A stretch of 64,000 nucleotides of DNA from JANSWY01 sp965243755 (GTDB taxonomy: Bacteria; Bacteroidota; Bacteroidia; Cytophagales; Cyclobacteriaceae), in assembly GCA_965243755.1 (NCBI GenBank), contig CBDEVW010000003.1, positions 992,001-1,056,000 of the forward strand. Direction: 5' to 3'. The notes under the pieces were generated by a model. That model saw only the letters and a list, made by a program, of their open reading frames with translations. It searched no databases and was not told where the DNA came from. Shown piece after piece: positions 53,179 to 61,266 of the stretch (positions are counted from its first letter, which is position 1; each line of letters starts with the position of its first letter). The position numbers were made by a program, and so were the translations under genes.

Positions 53179-55578
53179 GTGATATTACTATCACTATTGG
53201 CAAATCTATTGTCAGGATGTATTGGATTTCGCTACCTTGATGAAGGCCAGCAAATCCTGTATGACCAGAAATTAAAAAATGCTGATGATCTCAATACTGA
53301 CGAAATAAGAAATCAATTTATTCAGGAGCCCAATAGCAGGTTACCTGTCTTACCCATTTCGATTCTGGTACCTATCTATCAGGCAGGATTAAAATCATAT
53401 TCTGTGGAGAAATATGAAGATAAAAAAGTAGCCATTTCTGATAAGTTTGCCCGTAAACTCTCCAAAAAAGACTCGCCAAGAAAAAGAGAACGATTGAAGG
53501 AGAAAAGAAATCAAAAGATTGAAAAACTCAACAAAAACATCAAAGAAGGCAATTTGCTCATGCGCTGGGGGGAACCTCTGTCTATCTACAATGAAGAAAA
53601 TGTAAAAGGTACGGTAGAAAACATTAAGACCTACCTTCAGGGTGAAGGCTACTTCACTGCAAAAGTAACCAGCAAAAAGAATACAGTGGACCGTTTGGCA
53701 ACAGTCACCTATGTGATCGATAAAAGATCCCCCTATATCATAGATTCCATTCAATACCAGATTCCGGATAGCAATGTCAAAAAACTGGTACTTAAAAAAA
53801 CCCTGATCAAGAAAGGTCAGAGGTTTCAGCAAAAGGTGCTGACCAACGAACGCGAGCGCATCAACAAATTGCTGGTCAATAATGGTTACTATGGATTTAG
53901 CCGGCAATACATTACTTTTCAAGTGGACAGTGCTTCTCTGGGCAATCAAAGGCTGATCCTTCAATTGATCATTAATAACCCTGCTGGTCAGGATCAACAT
54001 AAAATCTATAGACTGGACTCAATTGTTTTCACTTCAGATGCCAATACCAGGTACAGAGCACCAAGGAAACAAAAGGAATATAACGGCATCACCTACAACT
54101 ACATTCGGGACATCTATTCAACCAAAATCCTGGATTGGAGAATTTTCTTGCGAACCGATAGCCTATACAGAGAGGAAGATACCTTCCAGACTCAGCGTCA
54201 GCTATCAAATATGGATAATTTCAAATTCGTCAATATTAAATATGATACCATTGGCAGTAAGTTCATTGCCAACATTTATACCAGTCCCTTCAAGAGGTAT
54301 GAGACAAGTACAGAGTTTGGCGCGAACTATGTTCAGGATGGGCAGTTTCCAGGTCCATTTTTCAATTTTAGTTTAAAAAACAGGAATGCGTTCAAGGGAC
54401 TCGAAAACATGGAATTGAGTGCCAATTTTGGTGTTGATGGAATATCTGGTTTCACCAGACAGGATACATACTTTCAAACCATTGAGTATGGAGGAAGGCT
54501 CACATTTACATTTCCGCAGTTTCTTCTACCTCTCAGAAAACGTACAAAATCAACCATTGGTAGGTTAAACCCTAAAACGCTGATCACAGCCAGAATAAAC
54601 TTTGCCAACAGGCCTGAATATGAGCGTAATACCATTAGTTCTGCCTTGTCCTACACCTGGCAAAAAGGGGATAATTTACGATTCAGCATTTCACCAATTG
54701 ATGTTAATTACATTGATACCAAGAGAATTGATTCTGAATTTGCCGCATTGCTGGAACAACTGAGATTAAGGGGAAATGCTTATGCCAATTCTTTCAATTC
54801 TGCTTTCGTCAGCAGTTCAATATTTAGCGCCACCTATGACCACAATGATTACGGAAATAACCGAATACCCTCCTCGTTTATTCGCTTTTACCTGGAAACA
54901 GGGGGGAACCTGATCAATATATTTGGGGAACAACTGATCAGTGGAGATCTGGCGTATTACAAATATGTCAAAGCCAACATTGACCTCAGGAGGCATATCC
55001 CATTAGACAGACATACCAACCTGGCCATCAGGCTGAATTTAGGAGCAGCCTATCCTTACGGGAATGGAGATGAATCAACCTTGCCATATGAGAAATTCTT
55101 TTTTGCAGGCGGTAGCAGCGGACTGAGAGCGTGGCAACCCCGCCGGCTTGGACCCGGTTCTTATACACCCATTGATACGGCTTCCAACAGTATTAATTAT
55201 GATTTTGAGCAACCTGCAGACATCATCATGGAGGGAAGTATAGAGTACCGGCAAAAGCTTGTTGGAATATTTTCCTGGGCCTACTTTCTGGACTTTGGAA
55301 ATTCCTGGACCTGGTATGAAGACCTCTCCCGCCCAGGCTCTCAGTTTGACCTGGGAAAGCTTGGTTCAGAGATCGCTGTAGGTTCCGGGCTCGGTTTCAG
55401 GTTTGATTTTTCTTTCCTGCTGATCAGGTTAGACCTTGGAGTAAAAGTGCTGGATCCCGCCCAGGAAAAAGGCAAAAAATTTGTGCTCGACAACTTTACG
55501 TTCCAAAATAGATCAGGTGATAATATAAAAGTTCGTAATGCGCCTGTACTTAATATTGGGATAGGATATCCTTTTTAA
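53179..55578 (+). CDS. tamL: TamL-type outer-membrane assembly lipoprotein (BamA/TamA superfamily)
   Basis: About 799 residues. A lipobox (LLANLLSGC) is followed by a basic helical stretch (KLSKKDSPRKRERLKEKRNQ), POTRA-like modules (GEGYFTAKVTSKKN, VLKKTLIKKGQRF) and a 16-strand-type barrel with FFAGGSSGLRAWQPRRLGP, ending in Phe (IGIGYPF). The lipid-anchored TamA variant TamL is typical of Bacteroidota. No in-frame ATG precedes the lipobox. The start used is GTG at 53179; ATT at 53158 would give a better charged signal peptide (TRLSNK). The frame opens at 53050 with TTG inside the divergent methyltransferase gene, which is unlikely. hemF follows 2 bases later. Confidence 0.88.
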   Translation: MILLSLLANLLSGCIGFRYLDEGQQILYDQKLKNADDLNTDEIRNQFIQEPNSRLPVLPISILVPIYQAGLKSYSVEKYEDKKVAISDKFARKLSKKDSPRKRERLKEKRNQKIEKLNKNIKEGNLLMRWGEPLSIYNEENVKGTVENIKTYLQGEGYFTAKVTSKKNTVDRLATVTYVIDKRSPYIIDSIQYQIPDSNVKKLVLKKTLIKKGQRFQQKVLTNERERINKLLVNNGYYGFSRQYITFQVDSASLGNQRLILQLIINNPAGQDQHKIYRLDSIVFTSDANTRYRAPRKQKEYNGITYNYIRDIYSTKILDWRIFLRTDSLYREEDTFQTQRQLSNMDNFKFVNIKYDTIGSKFIANIYTSPFKRYETSTEFGANYVQDGQFPGPFFNFSLKNRNAFKGLENMELSANFGVDGISGFTRQDTYFQTIEYGGRLTFTFPQFLLPLRKRTKSTIGRLNPKTLITARINFANRPEYERNTISSALSYTWQKGDNLRFSISPIDVNYIDTKRIDSEFAALLEQLRLRGNAYANSFNSAFVSSSIFSATYDHNDYGNNRIPSSFIRFYLETGGNLINIFGEQLISGDLAYYKYVKANIDLRRHIPLDRHTNLAIRLNLGAAYPYGNGDESTLPYEKFFFAGGSSGLRAWQPRRLGPGSYTPIDTASNSINYDFEQPADIIMEGSIEYRQKLVGIFSWAYFLDFGNSWTWYEDLSRPGSQFDLGKLGSEIAVGSGLGFRFDFSFLLIRLDLGVKVLDPAQEKGKKFVLDNFTFQNRSGDNIKVRNAPVLNIGIGYPF

Positions 55579-55580
55579 AC

Positions 55581-56483
55581 ATGGAAATGACAAAAGAAAA
55601 TATAGCTGATTGGTTTCGTACCTTGCAGGACAATATATGCCTCGGATTAGAGTCACTTGACACCAGTGGTGTATTTAAGCAGGATGAGTGGACTCGACCA
55701 GAGGGTGGTGGCGGACGTACCCGGGTGCTTACAAATGGGAATTTGATAGAAAAAGGTGGCGTCAATTTTTCGGCTGTTCATGGGCCCACGCCTGAAAAAA
55801 TCCTCCAGGCCCTTCAGTTGAAGGAAGCTGATTTTTTTGCCACTGGTGTATCAATAGTGCTTCACCCAAAAAGCCCATTGGTACCCATCATTCATATGAA
55901 TGTCCGATACTTTGAGATGACAGACGGTACTTATTGGTTTGGTGGTGGAATAGACCTTACCCCACATTATGTCATCAGGGAGGATGCGACAAAATTCCAC
56001 GAATTTCTAAAAGCAACCTGTGATCGTCATGACCCCTCCTATTATCCCAAATTCAAGCAGTGGGCAGATGATTATTTCTATATCAAACACCGTAATGAAA
56101 CCAGAGGAGTTGGTGGTATCTTTTTTGATCGCTTAAAAGAAGACCAGACGCACTCAAAAGAATCAATTTGGTCTTTTGTAAAGGATGTAGGCGAAACTTT
56201 TCTTCCGGCTTACACAGAAATGGTCAGCAGGACAAGGAACCTATCTTATACCGATACGGAAAAAAACTGGCAATATCACCGTAGAGGAAGGTATGTTGAG
56301 TTTAACCTCGTCTGGGACAAAGGGACCAAATTTGGCCTTGATACCAACGGAAGAACCGAGTCCATTTTGATGAGTTTACCTCCGCAAGCCAACTGGACGT
56401 ATGAACATGAAGTGGTACCAGGGTCGAAGGAAGCTGAAACTTTAGCCTTACTGAAAAAAGGGATCGATTGGGTAGATGCTTGA
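55581..56483 (+). CDS. hemF: Oxygen-dependent coproporphyrinogen III oxidase
   Basis: 300 residues with the HemF signatures: EWTRPEGGGGRTRVL, the catalytic region HMNVRYFEM and WFGGGIDLTPHY, HHRxxxRGVGGIF-like HRNETRGVGGIFFD, and the C-terminal GRYVEFNLVWDKGT and ILMSLPP. It decarboxylates coproporphyrinogen III to protoporphyrinogen IX using O2, so an aerobic lifestyle is implied. It is translationally linked to tamL upstream (2 bases) and overlaps the PAP2 gene by 8 bases. Confidence 0.97.
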   Translation: MEMTKENIADWFRTLQDNICLGLESLDTSGVFKQDEWTRPEGGGGRTRVLTNGNLIEKGGVNFSAVHGPTPEKILQALQLKEADFFATGVSIVLHPKSPLVPIIHMNVRYFEMTDGTYWFGGGIDLTPHYVIREDATKFHEFLKATCDRHDPSYYPKFKQWADDYFYIKHRNETRGVGGIFFDRLKEDQTHSKESIWSFVKDVGETFLPAYTEMVSRTRNLSYTDTEKNWQYHRRGRYVEFNLVWDKGTKFGLDTNGRTESILMSLPPQANWTYEHEVVPGSKEAETLALLKKGIDWVDA

Positions 56484-57048
56484 ATGGCTGAAACAAATCG
56501 ATGAATCACTCTTTCTGGTATTGAATCAGGCTCATGATCCTTTTCTTGATCCGATCATGATTTTTCTTTCGGCAAAGAAGGTTTGGATCCCCCTTTATTT
56601 GATAATAATATTTTATTTGGGTTTTACTTTCAGAAGGAAAGCCATTGTAATAATAATTGCCATTTTGTTGGCAGTTGGTGCTTCGGATCGCGTAACCTCA
56701 GGGATAATGAAACCCGGTTTTCAACGGTTAAGACCTTGTCATGAGTTACACTTAAAAGAGACCATTCATCTTCCAGGTAAATGTGGAGGAAAGTACGGCC
56801 TTGCCTCATCTCATGCAGCCAATACGTTTGCCCTGGCCATGTTTTTACTCTTCCTGTTGAGAAAAGAAGCACCAGTCATTGCCTGCGTGATGATAATATG
56901 GGCGATCCTGGTTTCATATAGCAGAATTTACCTGGGTGTACATTATCCAGGTGATCTCATTGCTGGCGGTTTGACAGGAACTTTATTGGCCTATTTATTT
57001 TACCGATTGTCCCTGGGAGCGAATAATAAATTCTTTACAGCAAATTAA
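56476..57048 (+). CDS. PAP2-family membrane lipid phosphatase
   Basis: 190 residues with five or six membrane segments. Motifs of the PAP2/BacA-unrelated phosphatase fold: KPGFQRLRP (C1), GLASSHAANTF (C2, nucleophile-orienting His) and SRIYLGVHYPGDL (C3, nucleophile His). Likely substrates are undecaprenyl pyrophosphate, phosphatidylglycerophosphate or lipid A phosphate. It overlaps hemF by 8 bases and the convergent LytTR regulator by 14. Confidence 0.93.
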   Translation: MLEWLKQIDESLFLVLNQAHDPFLDPIMIFLSAKKVWIPLYLIIIFYLGFTFRRKAIVIIIAILLAVGASDRVTSGIMKPGFQRLRPCHELHLKETIHLPGKCGGKYGLASSHAANTFALAMFLLFLLRKEAPVIACVMIIWAILVSYSRIYLGVHYPGDLIAGGLTGTLLAYLFYRLSLGANNKFFTAN

Positions 57049-57736
57049 GGTTACTTAGGAACTTCTCTTTGTAAGAGGAACCAACAGGAATGATCTTGTC
57101 ATTGATGTGAATTTGCATATCTTCCAGAAAATCAATCTTTTTCAGGTTTACAATGTAAGATCTGTGAACACGAACAAATGTACTGTTAGGTAACCGTTTC
57201 TCAATACCTTTCATCGTATGGTGAACGATTTTCTTCCCTTTTCCGGTATTGAAAATCACATAGTCTGCAAGGGCTTCCACAAAGAAGATGTCATCATATT
57301 CCAATCTTTCTAATTTTGAATCAGATTTGACAAATATGTCAATGTTGGATTCTGCAATGATTTGCTCCTTCTCAATCTGCTCTTTTACCTTGACGACAGC
57401 CTTCAAAAACCTGCTGTATTCAAACGGCTTGACCAGGTAATCATTCACATTTCCCTCAAATGCCTGAATGGCGTACTCCTCCTTAGAGGTGACCATAATG
57501 ATAGGATAGGAATTATTCAATGATTGCATCAGATCAATCCCTGACATCTCTGGAATCTCTACATCCAAAAATACCAAATCGACATCCGAAGGAGCTTCAT
57601 TCATCAGGATGTTTGAAGCTTCTACAGCACTATCCAGTTCGTATGTGAGTTTGAGAAAATCGGTTTTGTCAATGAATTTTTTTACTAACAGACGAGATAT
57701 TTCATCATCGTCAACAACCATACAATTGATTTCCAT
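57035..57736 (-). CDS. LytTR-family response regulator
   Basis: 233 residues. The receiver domain has Asp9-11, phosphoacceptor Asp58 (VFLDVEIPEMSG) and Lys103 (YLVKPF). The C-terminal LytTR DNA-binding domain shows DIFFVEALADYVIFNTGKGK and FVRVHRSYIVNLKKI. Such regulators usually pair with a LytS/YehU-type 7TM histidine kinase, none of which is nearby. It lies 6 bases downstream of ribE and is probably co-transcribed. Confidence 0.95.
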   Translation of the reverse strand: MEINCMVVDDDEISRLLVKKFIDKTDFLKLTYELDSAVEASNILMNEAPSDVDLVFLDVEIPEMSGIDLMQSLNNSYPIIMVTSKEEYAIQAFEGNVNDYLVKPFEYSRFLKAVVKVKEQIEKEQIIAESNIDIFVKSDSKLERLEYDDIFFVEALADYVIFNTGKGKKIVHHTMKGIEKRLPNSTFVRVHRSYIVNLKKIDFLEDMQIHINDKIIPVGSSYKEKFLSNLNLL

Positions 57737-57742
57737 AAGGCA

Positions 57743-58330
57743 TTATTTAAGAGATAAAATTTTCTGAACGTATTTCCCAAGGATATCGAATTCCAGATTC
57801 ACTTTATCTCCAGGTTTAAGTCGGTTAAAATTAGTGTTTTCAAAGGTATATGGAATAATCGCTACGGTAAACGAATTCCTACCAGAATTAAAGCAGGTCA
57901 AACTCACGCCATTGACGCAAATTGAACCCTTCTCTACAGTAATATTACCTCCATTTGCGTCAAATTCAAAATCAAAATACCAACTTCCTTCTGCTTCTTT
58001 TATTCCGGTACATGTTCCGGTTTGGTCTACATGGCCCTGCACAATATGTCCATCAAACCTGCCATCCGCAATCATACAACGCTCCAGGTTGACTTCATCA
58101 CCAACACTCAATTCGCCTATATTGGTTTTATTCAGTGTCTCTTCTATCGCAGTAACCCAGTGAGCATCCCCACTAGTTTCAGTAACCGTGAGACAAACAC
58201 CATTATGGCTAACACTTTGATCAACTTTCAGTTCGCGGCTAATCGAGCTCTCCACTAAAAAATGTTTATTCGTCCCTTCTGACCGGATTTCAAGGATTTT
58301 TCCGGAATCTTCTATAATGCCTGTAAACAT
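57743..58330 (-). CDS. ribE: Riboflavin synthase alpha chain
   Basis: 195 residues with the duplicated lumazine-binding fold: MFTGIIEDSGKILEI at the start, SHNGVCLTV in the first half and the repeat DGHIVQGHVDQTGTC and KGSICVNGVSLT in the second. It dismutates 6,7-dimethyl-8-ribityllumazine to riboflavin. No FMN riboswitch-like leader is visible in the 85 bases before its ATG. Confidence 0.97.
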   Translation of the reverse strand: MFTGIIEDSGKILEIRSEGTNKHFLVESSISRELKVDQSVSHNGVCLTVTETSGDAHWVTAIEETLNKTNIGELSVGDEVNLERCMIADGRFDGHIVQGHVDQTGTCTGIKEAEGSWYFDFEFDANGGNITVEKGSICVNGVSLTCFNSGRNSFTVAIIPYTFENTNFNRLKPGDKVNLEFDILGKYVQKILSLK

Positions 58331-58340
58331 TTATCCTGCT

Positions 58341-58374
58341 TTTGTTAATTGTTGGACTTTCGTCGTTAATTTTG
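58341..58374 (+). promoter_or_regulatory. Promoter of pcm
   Basis: TTTG at 58341-58344 and TAATTTTG at 58367-58374 are separated by 22 bases, within the range reported for Bacteroidota -33/-7 promoters. The -7 ends 41 bases before the ATG at 58416. Confidence 0.6.
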
Positions 58375-58415
58375 ACCCAAATAAATCAAAAAAAGAGATA
58401 AAACAAACCATAGCG

Positions 58416-59069
58416 ATGATTGATGATTACAAGCACAAGGGAATGAGAAAAAAACTTGTGAAAATCATTCAATCAAAAGGCATAACTGACCCAAATGTTA
58501 TTGCTGCCATTGGGAAAATACCCCGACATTTCTTTTTCGATCCAATATTTGTAGAACATGCTTACCAGGACAAGGCATTTCCTATTGGGGAAGGTCAGAC
58601 CATATCTCAACCCTATACCGTAGCTTTTCAAACCCAGCTTTTGGAGATTAACCCTGGTGACAAAGTACTGGAAATAGGTACAGGATCAGGGTATCAGGCG
58701 GGTGTTCTGGTGGAAATGGGTGCTAATGTATACACCATTGAATACAACCAGAAACTCCATCAAAAAGTAACTACGTTTCTTCCCTCCGTTTTTGGCTATC
58801 AACCTCATTTCTTTTGTGGAGATGGCTCCAAGGGACTGCCTGATCATGCGCCATATGATAAAATCCTGGTTACCGCGGGTGCCCCTACTGTACCATCAGA
58901 CCTGATTAAGCAATTGAAAATTGGTGGCATTTTAGTGATCCCGGTGGGAAACAATAAAGTACAGAAAATGGTTAGGATCCAGAAAATATCTGAAAAGAAG
59001 ATCGCTAAAAAGGAATTTGCGAATTTCAGCTTTGTGCCGCTGCTTGGTGATAAAGGGTGGAAAAAATAG
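58416..59069 (+). CDS. pcm: Protein-L-isoaspartate O-methyltransferase
   Basis: 217 residues from the ATG at 58416 (MIDDYKHKGMRKKLVKII); a longer frame to 58317 would span the promoter. PCMT motifs: IPRHFFFD, AFPIGEGQTISQPYTVAF, the SAM motif KVLEIGTGSGYQAGVL and IEYNQ. It repairs isoaspartyl residues in damaged proteins. The stop codon touches the -7 element of the next gene. Confidence 0.95.
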   Translation: MIDDYKHKGMRKKLVKIIQSKGITDPNVIAAIGKIPRHFFFDPIFVEHAYQDKAFPIGEGQTISQPYTVAFQTQLLEINPGDKVLEIGTGSGYQAGVLVEMGANVYTIEYNQKLHQKVTTFLPSVFGYQPHFFCGDGSKGLPDHAPYDKILVTAGAPTVPSDLIKQLKIGGILVIPVGNNKVQKMVRIQKISEKKIAKKEFANFSFVPLLGDKGWKK

Positions 59070-59070
59070 T

Positions 59071-59078
59071 TAAGTTTG
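59071..59078 (+). promoter_or_regulatory. -7 promoter element for the thioesterase operon
   Basis: TAAGTTTG is a perfect TAnnTTTG, starting 2 bases after the pcm stop and ending 23 bases before the GTG at 59102. A TTG 24 bases upstream (59044-59046) is a possible -33. Confidence 0.5.
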
Positions 59079-59101
59079 CGACAACCATAAAACAACAAAC
59101 T

Positions 59102-59617
59102 GTGGCGAAAAAAAAGAAAACATGTAGTGCGTCTTATGTGCAGATGACTGAATTGGTACTGCCCAATGATACCAACACACTCAATAACCTCATGGGTGGG
59201 CGATTGATGCATTGGATGGACGTAGTATCTGCGATTGCGGCTCAAAAACACTCAAACAGAATAGTGGTTACAGCTTCTGTGGACAATATATCGTTTAATC
59301 ATCCCATTCGTCTGGGAAATGTTGTTACCCTCAAAGCATTTGTGACCCGGGCATTCAATTCTTCTATGGAAGTTTACATTGAAGCTGTGGCGGAGGATAT
59401 TCCTGCCAGTAAAAAAATTGAGACCAACAGTGCTTTTTTCACATTCGTGGCAGTAGATCAATCTGGCAGGCCAATAGATGTGCCAGAGTTGGTGCCAGAA
59501 TCCGAAGAGGAAAAAGAATTATACAATGGGGCTCTGAGACGAAGACAACTACGCCTGGTTTTGGCTAAAAGGATGAAACCTGAGGAGGCCACTGAATTAA
59601 AATCGCTATTTGACTAA
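59102..59617 (+). CDS. Acyl-CoA thioesterase (hotdog fold, BFIT/BACH type)
   Basis: 171 residues from the GTG at 59102 (MAKKKKTCSASYVQMTELV). An alternative ATG at 59057 lies upstream of the -7 element and is rejected. The hotdog motif LPNDTNTLNNLMGGRLMHWMD has the catalytic Asn/Asp region; VVTASVDNISFNHPIRLGNVV and ETNSAFFTFVAVD follow. It hydrolyses medium- to long-chain acyl-CoA. The stop shares a base with the next start (TAATG). Confidence 0.92.
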   Translation: MAKKKKTCSASYVQMTELVLPNDTNTLNNLMGGRLMHWMDVVSAIAAQKHSNRIVVTASVDNISFNHPIRLGNVVTLKAFVTRAFNSSMEVYIEAVAEDIPASKKIETNSAFFTFVAVDQSGRPIDVPELVPESEEEKELYNGALRRRQLRLVLAKRMKPEEATELKSLFD

Positions 59618-60255
59618 TGGAGGATCAGCAATTTCTAAAATATTTTATCAACGAAGAAATCTACATCATCCCTGGCGATATTCCTGAGGACAATGTGATG
59701 GTCAGCGAGGAACGTTCTGAAGAAAAGGCCATAGAAACAAAGGAAGAGCCCATCAAGCCTGAAAAAAAGGACGAGTCCTCACAATCTGATGAGAAGAAAA
59801 TAGCTGAAGTTGCAAATACCTCAGAAACCAGTGAAGAAAAGGAAAACAGCGAATTGACCAAACCGAGCTATACTCCACCGGTTTACGCAGGGCATTTTGT
59901 TAAAAAAGTATTAGTGCTTGTTCATAGCAAGTCACTAAAATTTGATCATATGGATCTGCTTGAGAAGATCCTGAATAGTATAGGCATGCAAAAAGAAGAT
60001 GTGGCTATCCTTCCTTCAGGACACCTTCAAAGCAAAGAAGATTTTGATTGGGTTAATCAATTGGATAAAGTACAGACGTTCATGTTTGGGCTACCTGACA
60101 AGTGGATGCAACAATTTCATGACAACACAGAGAAATATGTAAATCACCAAACCAGCAAAGGTCGATTGATGTTTATTGATTCATTACCAGTGCTGAATCA
60201 GGAGGTAGCGCTAAAAAAGAAACTTTGGGCTGAATTAAAAGCAATCAATGGGTGA
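59617..60255 (+). CDS. Acidic-linker protein, possible DNA polymerase III psi (HolD)-like subunit
   Basis: 212 residues. A short N-terminal segment (about 1-22) is followed by a Glu/Lys/Ser-rich disordered linker (25-85) and a C-terminal alpha/beta domain (90-212). The last domain runs VLVLVHSKSLKFDHMDLLEK, then SIGMQKEDVAILPS, and ends SLPVLNQEVALKKKLWAELK. E. coli HolD has a similar order: a strand-helix start, LxxILxALxLxPxDV and a C-terminal ...L..LxxxxxxKxxLWxxI helix. It overlaps a GNAT gene by 8 bases, and holD of E. coli is also followed by a GNAT gene (rimI). The psi identity is a hypothesis; otherwise unknown. Confidence 0.5.
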   Translation: MEDQQFLKYFINEEIYIIPGDIPEDNVMVSEERSEEKAIETKEEPIKPEKKDESSQSDEKKIAEVANTSETSEEKENSELTKPSYTPPVYAGHFVKKVLVLVHSKSLKFDHMDLLEKILNSIGMQKEDVAILPSGHLQSKEDFDWVNQLDKVQTFMFGLPDKWMQQFHDNTEKYVNHQTSKGRLMFIDSLPVLNQEVALKKKLWAELKAING

Positions 60256-60532
60256 AATAACGAATAACAGATCAGGTAATAAAGGTGCATTCGAATACCA
60301 TGAAGAGGGTAAAAAACTGGCCGAGATGACCTACGTGTTTAGTGGTGATGAGAAGTTTATCATTGACCACACTGAAGTGGATGACAGCTTAAGGGGAAAG
60401 GGTGTGGGCAGGCAGCTTGTACAGTATGCAGTTGACTGGGCCAGAGAGGAATCCCTTAAAATTCTACCGCTCTGTCCCTTTGCAAAATCTGTGTTCGACA
60501 AGACCAAAGAATTTGAGGATGTTAGGTATTGA
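60248..60532 (+). CDS. Small GNAT-like acetyltransferase (NATD1/YjdJ type)
   Basis: 94 residues, the size of the single-domain NATD1/YjdJ family. GAFEYHEEGKKLAEMTYVF, then IIDHTEVDDSLRGKGVGRQL with the acetyl-CoA loop RGKGVGRQL, then LPLCPFAKSVFDK containing the conserved Cys (76). The substrate is unknown. It overlaps the upstream gene by 8 bases and ends 2 bases before the DUF616 gene. Confidence 0.92.
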   Translation: MGEITNNRSGNKGAFEYHEEGKKLAEMTYVFSGDEKFIIDHTEVDDSLRGKGVGRQLVQYAVDWAREESLKILPLCPFAKSVFDKTKEFEDVRY

Positions 60533-60534
60533 AA

Positions 60535-61266
60535 ATGAAAAAAATAGCTATTTACACTGCTATTTTTGGCCCATACGACGGGTTGATCCCGCAACCGCAA
60601 TTTCCAGGAATTGATTACATCTGTTTTACTGACCAACCATTCCGCTCTAAAACATGGGAAATTCGTCAAACACAACCAGCAGATAATGACCCAGCACGAG
60701 CAAGCAGAAAAATTAAAATTAACCCCCATCTGTACCTTCCGGAATACGATTACTCCGTCTTCATAGATGGCAATTATCTGGTAAAAGCTGACCTACGTCC
60801 GTTAGTTGAGCAATCGCTTCGTACACATCCTATGGCAATATTCGATCACAACCAATGTGAAGACGCCAGAGACTGCATTTTTCAGGAATATGAAGCGTTA
60901 ATAAGGTTGTCAGAGAAGGGCATTTTGAAAGATGACCCAAACACTATGCAAAAGCAGATCAATCGGTACATAGAAGAGCAGTACCCTCCCCACAATGGTC
61001 TGATCTTTTCTGCCTGCCTGATCAGAAAACACCATGAAAAAGAAGTTATCAAAACTATGGAGCTGTGGTGGCAGGAGGTGAAATCAGGGAGTAAAAGAGA
61101 CCAGTTGAGTTTCAACTATGCTGCCTGGAAAACCGGGTTAAATTTCACAATCGTTGATGGAGACCTTAGAAGCAATCAATGGCTTGAGATGCTGGGAAAG
61201 CACCGGAAAAGTTATCAAGGAAAACTTTTCCGGTACAGAATAAAAAAGCTTTTAGGGATTTCCTAA
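60535..61266 (+). CDS. DUF616-family glycosyltransferase-like protein
   Basis: 243 residues from the ATG at 60535 (MKKIAIYTAIFGPYDG); a TTG two codons earlier is not needed. DUF616 features: YTAIFGPYDGL, DYICFTDQPF, ASRKIKINPHLYLPEYDYSVFIDGN with the DxD-like IDGN, and the late QLSFNYAAWKTGL. These belong to a GT-A-like fold seen in plant TOD1/MUCI70 relatives, so a glycosyltransferase is likely. It is last in the thioesterase operon. Its stop interlocks with that of the convergent TlpA-like gene. Confidence 0.82.
   Translation: MKKIAIYTAIFGPYDGLIPQPQFPGIDYICFTDQPFRSKTWEIRQTQPADNDPARASRKIKINPHLYLPEYDYSVFIDGNYLVKADLRPLVEQSLRTHPMAIFDHNQCEDARDCIFQEYEALIRLSEKGILKDDPNTMQKQINRYIEEQYPPHNGLIFSACLIRKHHEKEVIKTMELWWQEVKSGSKRDQLSFNYAAWKTGLNFTIVDGDLRSNQWLEMLGKHRKSYQGKLFRYRIKKLLGIS
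61202..61234. repeat. 12-bp perfect inverted repeat inside the 3' end of the DUF616 gene
   Basis: ACCGGAAAAGTT and AACTTTTCCGGT are separated by 9 bases, within the coding sequence. A hairpin here could pause or terminate transcription from either side, as no terminator lies between the two convergent genes. Confidence 0.6.
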
